Part shown: in pieces, positions 57,445 to 64,000 of the stretch
How the letters are laid out: each line of letters starts with the position of its first letter
Numbering within the stretch: position 1 is the first letter of the stretch
DNA from: Gellertiella hungarica
Lineage (GTDB): Bacteria; Pseudomonadota; Alphaproteobacteria; Rhizobiales; Rhizobiaceae
Direction of reading: 5' to 3'
Length of the DNA stretch: 64,000 nucleotides
Assembly: GCF_014197145.1 (NCBI RefSeq)
Contig: NZ_JACIEZ010000002.1
Coordinates: 558,001 to 622,000, forward strand
Made by a program: the position numbers and the translations under genes
The notes under the pieces: generated by a model
The model's input: the letters and a program-made list of their open reading frames with translations, nothing else
Told to the model about the DNA's origin: nothing
The model's database searches: none

Positions 57445-58719
57445 ATGCGCCCGACTTTCCTTGCCCTCCTGACTGCATTTCTTTCCGCCACCACCGTTGC
57501 CGAGGCAGCCGAGGCCTGGACCTACAAGGGCACGTTGGGGAAGTTTCCCATCATCGTGGAAATGACCGAGCTTGCCGCCGACGGCACGCGTCAGGCGCGG
57601 TACAGCTATCTCGCAAAGGGCGTGGACATCCCGCTGCATGCCCCGGCTTCGGATGAGGAGGACAGCTTCACCTTTGCGGAGGAAGCGCCCTGCACGCCGA
57701 AAACCTGCGTTTCCTCGATGAGCGGCGACGGCACGAACCAGAAGCCGGCGCCGATTGCCGCCGACTGGTCGCTGACCTTCTCCGACGAGGGCAACCACCT
57801 TTCCGGAACCTGGAAGGACCGCAAGAGCGGCAAGACCCTGCCGGTCGAGCTGGACTATGTGGAGACGCGCAATGTGGATGCGGAGTTCGATTCCGCCCTG
57901 CCGCTGGTTCTGGACAGCCTGCTCGATTCCGAACGCATCGAGAGCTTTCCCTATGACGACCTGAAGTTCCAGCGGCCCTACAAGAAGGGTCCGGTCCAGG
58001 AGTTCAACGGAGCCAGGTTCCGGATCGACGAAGACCCCCGCATCGCGCTCGGCTATCCCGCCATCGAGTCGCTCGAAGGGGCCAGCCCCGATGCGGCCAA
58101 CCGCTGGCTCCAGGATCAGCGCATCCGCATGTCGCTGCGCGATTTCGCCTGTGCTGCCCGGGCCTACCAGGATTTCGGCTGGGACGAGAACGTGATGGCG
58201 GACAAGAGCCCCTATCGGTCCGATCAGATGGCCCGGCTGGAATACCTGTCGGACCGCCTCGTCGGTCTGACCGAAAGCGGTTCCTTCTTCTGCGGCGGCG
58301 CTCATCCAGACAATTTCTGGAACTACCGCCTCGGGGACGTGAAGACGGGCAAGACCGTTGCACCCGAAAGCCTGGTCAAGGGCTTCACCTTCCGCGATTA
58401 CAACGACAAGCCGATGGACCCTGCGGACGCGAGTGAGGAAAACCCCGGCCAGTACAAGCCGGACGCCAGCCTCGTCGAGCGGGTGAAGAAGGAGCGTCCG
58501 ATCGACGAAAGCGAGGCCGAAAGCGGCTGCGAAATGGACACCTTCATCCGCGAGAACCTCTCCGTTGCCTTCAAGGGTCACAATCTCGTCTTCGTGCTGA
58601 AGGATCTGCCGACCTATGCGGCCGCCTGCTACACCGATCTCTATTCCATCCCGCTGACCGAGGCGCGCGATTACCTGACCGCGGAGGGCCAGCGCTATTT
58701 CGTCGAGCTCGACCGGTAA
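57445..58719 (+). CDS. Exported protein with C-terminal DUF3298-like domain
   Basis: A 424 aa secreted protein. The signal peptide spans residues 1-23 (after AEA). A beta-rich N-terminal domain of about 130 aa (AWTYKGTLGKFPIIVEMTEL onward) is followed by a domain starting FDSALPLVLDSLL. The C-terminal half contains SGSFFCGGAHPDNFWNYRLG, then DVKTGKTVAPESLV, the pattern of DUF3298 (RsiV-like) domains. Several cysteines suggest disulfides. It is probably periplasmic; the ligand or partner is unknown. It stands alone and converges with tadA. Confidence 0.82.
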   Translation: MRPTFLALLTAFLSATTVAEAAEAWTYKGTLGKFPIIVEMTELAADGTRQARYSYLAKGVDIPLHAPASDEEDSFTFAEEAPCTPKTCVSSMSGDGTNQKPAPIAADWSLTFSDEGNHLSGTWKDRKSGKTLPVELDYVETRNVDAEFDSALPLVLDSLLDSERIESFPYDDLKFQRPYKKGPVQEFNGARFRIDEDPRIALGYPAIESLEGASPDAANRWLQDQRIRMSLRDFACAARAYQDFGWDENVMADKSPYRSDQMARLEYLSDRLVGLTESGSFFCGGAHPDNFWNYRLGDVKTGKTVAPESLVKGFTFRDYNDKPMDPADASEENPGQYKPDASLVERVKKERPIDESEAESGCEMDTFIRENLSVAFKGHNLVFVLKDLPTYAAACYTDLYSIPLTEARDYLTAEGQRYFVELDR

Positions 58720-58722
58720 GGA

Positions 58723-59172
58723 CTAGCGGCGCTCCGCAAAGAACTGCCGGAGAATCTCCGCCGCCTCGCGCTCGGCAATACCGGAATAGACATCGGGAGC
58801 GTGATGGCAGGTCGGCTGCCGGTAGAAGCGTGCGCCGTGATCGACACCGCCGCCCTTCGGATCCTCCGCGCCGTAGTAGAGGCGGCGGATCCGTGCGAAG
58901 GAAATGGCCGCGGCACAGAGGGTGCAGGGCTCCAGCGTGACATAGAGATCGGCGCCTTCGAGACGTTCGTCCTCAAGTGCCGCGCAGGCCGCGCGGATCG
59001 CCAGCACCTCGGCATGGGCGGTCACGTCGCGCAGCTCGCGGGTGCGGTTCCCCGCCGCGCCGATCACCCGGCCATCCTTCACCACGACGGCACCGACGGG
59101 CACTTCGCCCCGCCTTGCAGCGGCGCGCGCTTCCTCGAGCGCCCGCTCCATGTACGGATTTGTCTCCGTCAT
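58723..59172 (-). CDS. tadA: tRNA-specific adenosine deaminase
   Basis: TadA deaminates A34 to inosine in tRNA-Arg(ACG), needed to read CGN codons. The 149 aa product has the zinc-binding and catalytic motifs TAHAEVLAIRAA (HAE, about residues 52-54) and LEPCTLCAAAI (PCxxC, about 82-86), with the family tRNA-contacting region RRLYYGAEDPKGGGVDHG. The start MTETNPYM was chosen because AGAGGAAA lies 8 nt upstream and the N-terminus matches the family. It is divergent from the pseudouridine synthase gene. Confidence 0.95.
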   Translation of the reverse strand: MTETNPYMERALEEARAAARRGEVPVGAVVVKDGRVIGAAGNRTRELRDVTAHAEVLAIRAACAALEDERLEGADLYVTLEPCTLCAAAISFARIRRLYYGAEDPKGGGVDHGARFYRQPTCHHAPDVYSGIAEREAAEILRQFFAERR

Positions 59173-59242
59173 CCGCAGATTTCCTCTTAACCCCGGCCTT
59201 TCGACCTGATAGGACACCGGGTCAAACCAAGGCAAACAGCAA

Positions 59243-61042
59243 ATGACATCCAAAGACAAGTCCAGCCGTGGCGGCAGGCCCGCCGCAGGGCGCGACGGCG
59301 CCAATCGCAACCGCTCCGGCAAACCTTCCGGCAAGCCGCCGGGGAAGCGTTTCGGCGGCCCGCGCGGCGCTGACCGGCCCGCCGACGGCGAGCGATCCGA
59401 ACGCCCCTTCGCCAAATCGCGCCCCGCAGGCGCGCGCGACGAGGGCGCAAAACGCGAAAAGAGCCATTTCGGGGAAAAGCGCGAAGGCCGCTCCTTCGGA
59501 AAGCCTGCCGGCAAGGGCAAGCCCTTTGCGGCCAAAGGCGATGCACGCCCGGCACGTCCCGCACGCCCGCGTCCGGCACCGGTTGCCGTCGAAGCGGCGA
59601 CCGACGGTCCGAAGCCCGAGCGCATTTCCAAGCTGCTGGCCCGCGCAGGCGTTGCCTCGCGCCGCGACGTCGAGCGGATGATCATGGAAGGCCGGGTCTC
59701 GCTGAACGGCACGGTGCTGGACACGCCGGTCGTGCTTGCGACGCTTGCCGACAAGATCGAGGTGGACGGCATGCCGGTGCGGGGCATCGAGCGCACCCGC
59801 CTGTGGCTCTATCACAAGCCTGCTGGCCTCGTGACGACCAATTCCGATCCGGAAGGCCGTCCGACCGTCTTCGACAACCTGCCCGACGATCTGCCGCGGG
59901 TCATGTCCGTCGGCCGGCTCGACATCAACACCGAAGGCCTGCTGCTGCTGACCAATGACGGCGGCCTCTCGCGCGTTCTCGAACTGCCCTCGACCGGCTG
60001 GCTGCGTCGCTACCGCGTGCGCGCCCATGGCGAGATCGACCAGGCGAAGCTCGACACGCTGAAGGACGGCATTGCCGTCGACGGCGTGCTCTATGGCGGC
60101 ATCGATGCCGTCCTCGACCGCCAGCAGGGCCACAATGTGTGGATCACCATGGGCTTGCGCGAAGGCAAGAACCGCGAGATCAAGAACGTGCTGGGCGCGC
60201 TCGGTCTCGACGTGAACCGCCTGATCCGCCTGTCCTACGGCCCGTTCCAGCTGGGTGACCTGCCGGAAGGCGCGGTGGTGGAGGTGCGCGGTCGCCTGCT
60301 GCGCGACCAGCTCGGCCCCCGCCTGATCGAGGAGGCCAAGGCCAATTTCGACGCCCCCATCTTCAACCAGCCTGTCCGCGAGGAGGGTGAGGCCGAGGCA
60401 GACGAAGCCCCGGCAAGGAAACCCGCCCGGGCAAGACCCGCGGCAGCGGACCACGCCTTCGACGATCGCCCCGAACGCCGGGGCAAGCCGGCAGCAGGCG
60501 GAAAGCCGTTCAAGGGCAAGGGTTTCGACCGCAAGGACGAGCGCGACGACCAGTTCGATGCCCGCCCGAAGCGCAAGCCGGCCGGCACGACGCGCACCGC
60601 CAATGTCTGGATGGCGCCGGGCGCCAAGCCCCTTTCCGACAAGCAGCGCTCCAAGCGCGGCGCGATCCCCAATGCCAAGCCCGTCGTTGCCTCGCCCGAT
60701 ATCAAGGGACCGCGCGTCAAGGTGACCCGTGCCCAGGAGGACCGGGACTGGATCCGCGCCGAGAATCCCGCGCCGAAGAAGGACGAGGGCGGCTTTGGCG
60801 GCCGCAAGTCCTTCGGCGACCGCAAGCCGCGCGAGGACCGCGACGACCGTCCGCCCCGTGGCGAACGGGCTGACAGGGGCTCCTTCGGTGACCGGCCTGC
60901 CCGGGGCGACCGTCCGGCGCGCGGCGAAAGGGGTGATCGCCCCATGAGCCGCAAGCCCTCCGGCGACCGCCCCTTCGGCGGCAAGCCTTCCGGTGGCCGT
61001 CCGTCGGGCAAGCCCGGCGGCCCGCGCGGCAGGAAGGGCTGA
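59243..61042 (+). CDS. Ribosomal large-subunit pseudouridine synthase, RluB/RsuA family, with long basic disordered ends
   Basis: A 599 aa member of the RsuA/RluB family, which isomerises a uridine in 23S (RluB) or 16S (RsuA) rRNA. The S4 RNA-binding domain begins near residue 126 ([20 protein letters not shown]) and the catalytic motif [17 protein letters not shown] near 227 supplies the active-site Asp. Residues 1-120 and about 380-599 are Arg/Lys/Gly/Pro-rich and low-complexity, with repeated GDRP, GERGDRP, FGDRP-like units in the last 90 residues. RluB of E. coli is about 290 aa, so half of this protein is disordered extension. rsmD follows 6 nt later. Confidence 0.93.
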   Translation: MTSKDKSSRGGRPAAGRDGANRNRSGKPSGKPPGKRFGGPRGADRPADGERSERPFAKSRPAGARDEGAKREKSHFGEKREGRSFGKPAGKGKPFAAKGDARPARPARPRPAPVAVEAATDGPKPERISKLLARAGVASRRDVERMIMEGRVSLNGTVLDTPVVLATLADKIEVDGMPVRGIERTRLWLYHKPAGLVTTNSDPEGRPTVFDNLPDDLPRVMSVGRLDINTEGLLLLTNDGGLSRVLELPSTGWLRRYRVRAHGEIDQAKLDTLKDGIAVDGVLYGGIDAVLDRQQGHNVWITMGLREGKNREIKNVLGALGLDVNRLIRLSYGPFQLGDLPEGAVVEVRGRLLRDQLGPRLIEEAKANFDAPIFNQPVREEGEAEADEAPARKPARARPAAADHAFDDRPERRGKPAAGGKPFKGKGFDRKDERDDQFDARPKRKPAGTTRTANVWMAPGAKPLSDKQRSKRGAIPNAKPVVASPDIKGPRVKVTRAQEDRDWIRAENPAPKKDEGGFGGRKSFGDRKPREDRDDRPPRGERADRGSFGDRPARGDRPARGERGDRPMSRKPSGDRPFGGKPSGGRPSGKPGGPRGRKG

Positions 61043-61048
61043 GCCACC

Positions 61049-61606
61049 ATGCGCATCGTCGGTGGAGACCTGCGCGGGCGCGCGCTCGCCACGCCGAAGA
61101 CAAACGCCATACGGCCCACCACGGACCGGACGCGCGAAAGCCTGTTCAACATTCTTGCCCATACCTATCCCGATGCGCTGGATGGGGCGCGGATGATGGA
61201 CCTCTTCGCCGGGACCGGCGCCGTCGGCATCGAGGCGCTCTCGCGGGGGTGCCGCTTCGGCCTCTTCGTCGAATCGAGCGTCGAGGGCAGGGGCCTGCTC
61301 TGGCAGAATATCGAGACGCTGGGCTTGACCGGCCGGGCGCGGATGCTGCGTCGGGACGCCACCGATCTCGGCTCTGCCGGGACGATGGAAGCCTTTCATT
61401 TTGCCTTTGCAGATCCGCCCTATGGTCAGGGTCTCGGGGAGAAGGCGCTTGCCGCCGCTGCCGCCGGCAACTGGCTGAAGCCCGGCGCGCTTGTCGTTCT
61501 GGAAGAACGGGCCGATATTGAGCCGGCAATGGATGCGGTTTTCCAGCGACTGGAAGACCGCACCTTTGGCGATACCAGGATGCATTTCTACCGCTATAGG
61601 CCCTGA
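61049..61606 (+). CDS. rsmD: 16S rRNA (guanine-966-N2)-methyltransferase
   Basis: A SAM-dependent enzyme methylating G966 of 16S rRNA. The 185 aa product begins MRIVGGDLRGRALATPK, the family opening, with TRESLFNIL, SAM motif I MMDLFAGTGAVGIEALSRG (about residues 49-67) and the catalytic DPPY (about 127-130) typical of N2/N6 methyltransferases. It follows the pseudouridine synthase by 6 nt, so two rRNA modification genes form an operon. Confidence 0.95.
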   Translation: MRIVGGDLRGRALATPKTNAIRPTTDRTRESLFNILAHTYPDALDGARMMDLFAGTGAVGIEALSRGCRFGLFVESSVEGRGLLWQNIETLGLTGRARMLRRDATDLGSAGTMEAFHFAFADPPYGQGLGEKALAAAAAGNWLKPGALVVLEERADIEPAMDAVFQRLEDRTFGDTRMHFYRYRP

Positions 61607-61640
61607 CCTCCCGGGCCATGCGGATCGAGGACGGATACGC

Positions 61641-62522
61641 ATGACCCGCGCGCACCATGCCGGCAGGACCAGCCCTTCGGGCAGCACGCCCACGATTGCC
61701 ATCGCCTTCGGCGGCGGCGGCGCCAGGGGCCTTGCCCATATTCACGTCATCGAGGCACTGGACGAGCTCGGCATACGGCCGGTAGCGATCTCGGGTGCTT
61801 CCATCGGCGCGATCATGGGGGCCGGCATGGCCGCCGGCCTCTCCGGCGCTGAAATCCGCGAGCACACGCTCGCAACCGTCGGCAACCGCGCCAATGTCGT
61901 CAACCGCCTCTGGAGCCTTCGTCCCTCCACGGTCAAGGCCGCCATGTCGGGCGGCTTTCGCATGGGCCAGTTCAATCTCGAGCGCATCCTGGGCGTCTTC
62001 CTGCCGGAAGCCCTGCCCGAGGATTTCGCCGACCTCCAGATCCCGCTCAAGGTCTCGGCCACCGATTATTACGGCCAGTGCGAGAAGGTCATCGAGACGG
62101 GCGCGCTCGTGAAGGCGCTTGCCGCGAGTGCAGCGCTGCCGGCAATCTTCATGCCTGTCACCGTCGAGGGCAGGGTGATGATCGATGGCGGCATCTTCAA
62201 CCCCGTGCCCTACGAGGAGCTTCTGCCCCTGGCCGACATCGTCATCGGCATCGATGTGGTCGGAGGGCCCGAGGGCGACGGCACCCATGTGCCCAACCGG
62301 CTGGACAGCCTGTTCGGTGCAAGTCAGCTGATGATGCAGGCCAACATCGCGCTGAAGCTGAAGCTCGGCCCGCCCCACATCTTCCTGCGACCGGCCGTCA
62401 ACCGCTTCCGGGTGCTCGATTTCCTCAAGGCAGGCCAGGTGCTGGACGCCTCGGCCGGCATCAAGGAAGACCTGAAACGCGCGCTCGAGAGCGAAATGGA
62501 GAAGCGCCTCAGGGCCTCCTGA
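61641..62522 (+). CDS. Patatin-like phospholipase family protein
   Basis: A 293 aa serine acyl hydrolase of the patatin/RssA type. The oxyanion motif GGGGARGLAHIHVIEAL (about residues 25-41), nucleophile elbow GASIGAIMG (about 52-60, Ser54) and the dyad Asp in DGGIFNPVP (about 195) are all present. RssA-like bacterial members are cytosolic or membrane-associated lipases of uncertain substrate. GAGGA lies 10 nt before the ATG. It is 34 nt downstream of rsmD and may share its transcript. Confidence 0.92.
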   Translation: MTRAHHAGRTSPSGSTPTIAIAFGGGGARGLAHIHVIEALDELGIRPVAISGASIGAIMGAGMAAGLSGAEIREHTLATVGNRANVVNRLWSLRPSTVKAAMSGGFRMGQFNLERILGVFLPEALPEDFADLQIPLKVSATDYYGQCEKVIETGALVKALAASAALPAIFMPVTVEGRVMIDGGIFNPVPYEELLPLADIVIGIDVVGGPEGDGTHVPNRLDSLFGASQLMMQANIALKLKLGPPHIFLRPAVNRFRVLDFLKAGQVLDASAGIKEDLKRALESEMEKRLRAS

Positions 62523-62732
62523 CGATATCCGATTTCATGATCCCGATCGGGAGCAGCGGCAGCTCCGGCGGCTTTTCCCGCCCATGGCGGATACGCAGGA
62601 TCTTGGATGTCTCCAGCGCGAATTCGATGATCCACGAGATAGGCGCCCATAAAAAATGATACCGGGTGATCTCCGGTATCTCGCGTCCTTCACTCGCGAG
62701 ACAGGTCTTCAGGGCACGGCCCCGACCTGTTG
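62509..62732 (-). pseudogene. Protein-like open frame without a start codon (possible gene remnant)
   Basis: On the minus strand, a frame open from about 62732 to the TGA at 62509 encodes a plausible polypeptide, including WAPISWIIEFALETSKILRI and then RHGREKPPELPLLPIGIMKS, with G/C-rich third codon positions. No ATG, GTG or TTG lies before the protein-like part, and the frame overlaps the 3' end of the patatin gene. I do not recognise the sequence. It may be the C-terminal remnant of a gene whose 5' end is lost, or chance. Confidence 0.25.
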
Positions 62733-62842
62733 CAGCACGTCAGGGGCAGCCTGAGGTTCAGGGGAGCGGATAACTGTTGTTCTGACACAGATATTCTCCC
62801 CTTTTATAATGCCGGAATGGACAAGAAGGGCGAGAGCTCCGT
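62523..62842. other. Intergenic region between patatin-like and Kef genes
   Basis: About 320 nt between convergent genes. It contains a hairpin that probably terminates the Kef transcript, and the start-less minus-strand frame described separately. Nothing else is recognisable. Confidence 0.4.
62651..62680 (-). terminator. Probable terminator of the Kef-type antiporter gene
   Basis: An 8-bp perfect stem (62658-62665 with 62673-62680) and 7-nt loop, followed on the minus strand, after two bases, by six T residues (62651-62656). It lies about 160 nt beyond the stop codon. Confidence 0.6.
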
Positions 62843-64000
62843 TCAGGTCTTGGCTTCTTCCGCCACCTTTCCGTGCCGGGGCTTCATCAGCGGCTCCGGC
62901 GTGACCGGGCGGGTGTGGAGCTTGTCGGTGCCGGCATAGATGCCTTCGGCGGCCTGTATGGCGAGCCGCTCCTCGTCGCGGCGGCGGATGTCCCGGCGGA
63001 TCTCGTCGGCCGTCGCCTCGTCGGTGCCGAGCGCCTCCAGCGTGCGGGCGCCGAAAAGCAGGCCGGATTCCAGCGTCTCGCGCAGCTCGTATTCCACGCC
63101 CTTTTCCCTGAGCGCGATGGTGTGGATGCGGTCATAGGAGCGCACGAAGAGCCGCACGTCGGGAAAATCGGCCTGCACGAGATCGACGATGCGGTCGGTG
63201 ATGTCGCGCTGATGGGTGCAGATCGCGACGATCTTCGCCCGTTCGATGCCGGCGGCGATAAGCACGTCCTTGCGGGTGCCATCGCCGAAATAGATGCGGA
63301 AGCCGAAGCGCTCCGCCTGCCGGACACGATCGGCAGAGGTGTCGATGATGGTCACGTCGCGTCCGGCGGCAAGCAGCATCTGGGAGGCGATCTGTCCGAA
63401 GCGGGAGAAGCCGATCATCAGCACGTCGGAGCCGGCGCCTTCGAAATCCTCCTCCAGTTCCTCCTTCTCGCCCTTGGTCAGCATCCGGCGCGAGAGGGCG
63501 GAGCCGAGCGGTGTGAGCGCCATGGAAAGGGTGACGACCGCAATCAGCAGCGAGGCGGTTTCTGCGGAGAACAGGCCGGAAGCCGCCGCCGTGGTGAACA
63601 GCACGAAGCCGAATTCGCCGCCCTGCGGCAGGAGGAAGGCGATGCGGATCGCGTCGTTGTGGCTGGAGCCCGTCATGCGGCACAGGCCATAGATCACGCC
63701 CGCCTTCAGCAGCATCATGGCCGGCACGGCAATGGCGATCACCACCAGCTTGTCGAGGAGCACCTCGATCTCCAGCGAAAGGCCGACCGCCATGAAGAAG
63801 GTCGCGAGCAGAATGCCGCGGAAGGGTTCGATATCCGCTTCCAGTTCGTGGCGGTAGCTGCTTTCCGCCAGCATCACGCCCGCAAGAAAGGCACCCATGG
63901 CCATCGAGAGGCCAACCGCCTGCATCAGCGTCGCCGAACCGAGGACGAGGAAAAGCGCTGCCGCAATCATCGCCTCGCGCGCACCGGTGCGCGCAATCAC
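62843..64000 (-). CDS. Kef-type K+/H+ antiporter, C-terminal part (cut by window edge)
   Basis: The last 385 or so residues of a CPA2-family potassium/proton antiporter; the N-terminus lies beyond the window. The remaining membrane part shows several helices, including MAMGAFLAGVMLAESSYRHE and RIAFLLPQGGEFGFVLFTTA. It is followed by a cytosolic TrkA-N (RCK) domain with the Rossmann motif LMIGFSRFGQIASQMLLAAG and the acidic IIDTSADRVRQAERFGF, then a C-terminal tail. KefB/KefC are gated by glutathione adducts and protect against electrophiles; KefB versus KefC versus YbaL-like cannot be settled from this part. Confidence 0.9.
   Translation of the reverse strand: MIARTGAREAMIAAALFLVLGSATLMQAVGLSMAMGAFLAGVMLAESSYRHELEADIEPFRGILLATFFMAVGLSLEIEVLLDKLVVIAIAVPAMMLLKAGVIYGLCRMTGSSHNDAIRIAFLLPQGGEFGFVLFTTAAASGLFSAETASLLIAVVTLSMALTPLGSALSRRMLTKGEKEELEEDFEGAGSDVLMIGFSRFGQIASQMLLAAGRDVTIIDTSADRVRQAERFGFRIYFGDGTRKDVLIAAGIERAKIVAICTHQRDITDRIVDLVQADFPDVRLFVRSYDRIHTIALREKGVEYELRETLESGLLFGARTLEALGTDEATADEIRRDIRRRDEERLAIQAAEGIYAGTDKLHTRPVTPEPLMKPRHGKVAEEAKT

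Noticed and set aside
59222-61702. An 826-codon minus-strand frame over the pseudouridine synthase and rsmD
   Set aside because: It is a shadow of the Arg/Gly-rich repeats on the coding strand; Ala/Gly/Leu-rich with no recognisable motif.
62324-62650. A minus-strand ATG frame of 108 codons at the end of the patatin gene
   Set aside because: Most of it is antisense to patatin-like motifs; the more protein-like minus-strand frame is in a different phase and was reported instead.

Overview
The window is a chromosomal, mostly housekeeping segment of a high-GC alphaproteobacterium, most likely Rhizobiaceae (Rhizobium/Agrobacterium/Ensifer/Shinella relatives). The support is: short-form hisG paired with hisZ after hisS, groESL under a CIRCE element, a plant/rhizobial-type glutamate-cysteine ligase, DUF1127, DUF3422 and DUF937 proteins, an Omp25/31-like barrel, an LpxQ-like outer-membrane protein, an IleRS that has lost its C-terminal zinc site, and GC-rich palindromic intergenic repeats of the kind rhizobia carry. 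I saw no phage, IS element, CRISPR array, tRNA or rRNA.

Layout. 1-7.6 kb: Ppx/GppA phosphatase and RlmE, a VOC protein, a DHA2 drug exporter, a Tat-exported metallo-beta-lactamase-fold protein, and guaB coupled to a small membrane protein. 7.6-15.8 kb: two chemoreceptors with xWxxF tails, TetR and LysR regulators, a DUF1127 protein followed by a possible small RNA, and a DUF937 protein. 15.9-21.1 kb: gshA, pit-rsmE, a Nudix hydrolase and an outer-membrane barrel. 21.4-32.5 kb: two oxidative carbon modules, lldR-lutABC (L-lactate) and a LysR divergent from glcDEF (glycolate), flanking a DUF3422 protein. 32.5-37.9 kb: an LpxQ-like barrel, two L,D-transpeptidases, tag, a small exported protein, and a HAD hydrolase coupled to a Rossmann-fold protein. 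37.9-42.4 kb: a RelBE-like toxin-antitoxin pair, hisS-hisZ-hisG and a PilZ protein. 42.6-47.7 kb: DoxX, a glutathione transferase, an unknown protein, a 1 kb intergenic region with repeats, and groESL. 47.8-56.7 kb: chrA, a HAD protein, ribF, a toxin-antitoxin patch (ParD with a frameshifted ParE, then an Xre-RES pair), ileS and a lipoprotein. 56.8-64 kb: GNAT, a DUF3298-like protein, tadA, an RluB-type pseudouridine synthase, rsmD, a patatin-like protein and the C-terminal part of a Kef-type antiporter.

Most units are short operons with 4-base ATGA overlaps (lldR-lutA, glcD-glcE, hisZ-hisG, tag-small protein, Rossmann protein-HAD). Several intrinsic terminators lie inside or across the end of the convergent neighbour's coding sequence.

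I found no convincing undescribed multi-gene system. The most unusual items are: a duplicated and palindrome-filled groEL 3' end; a perfect 40-bp inverted repeat between hisS and hisZ; a RelBE-like pair whose genes overlap by about 62 nt and which is coupled to a downstream Rossmann/HAD pair; a decaying ParDE module beside an intact Xre-RES module; a candidate small RNA after the DUF1127 gene; and a minus-strand protein-like frame without a start codon near 62.6 kb.
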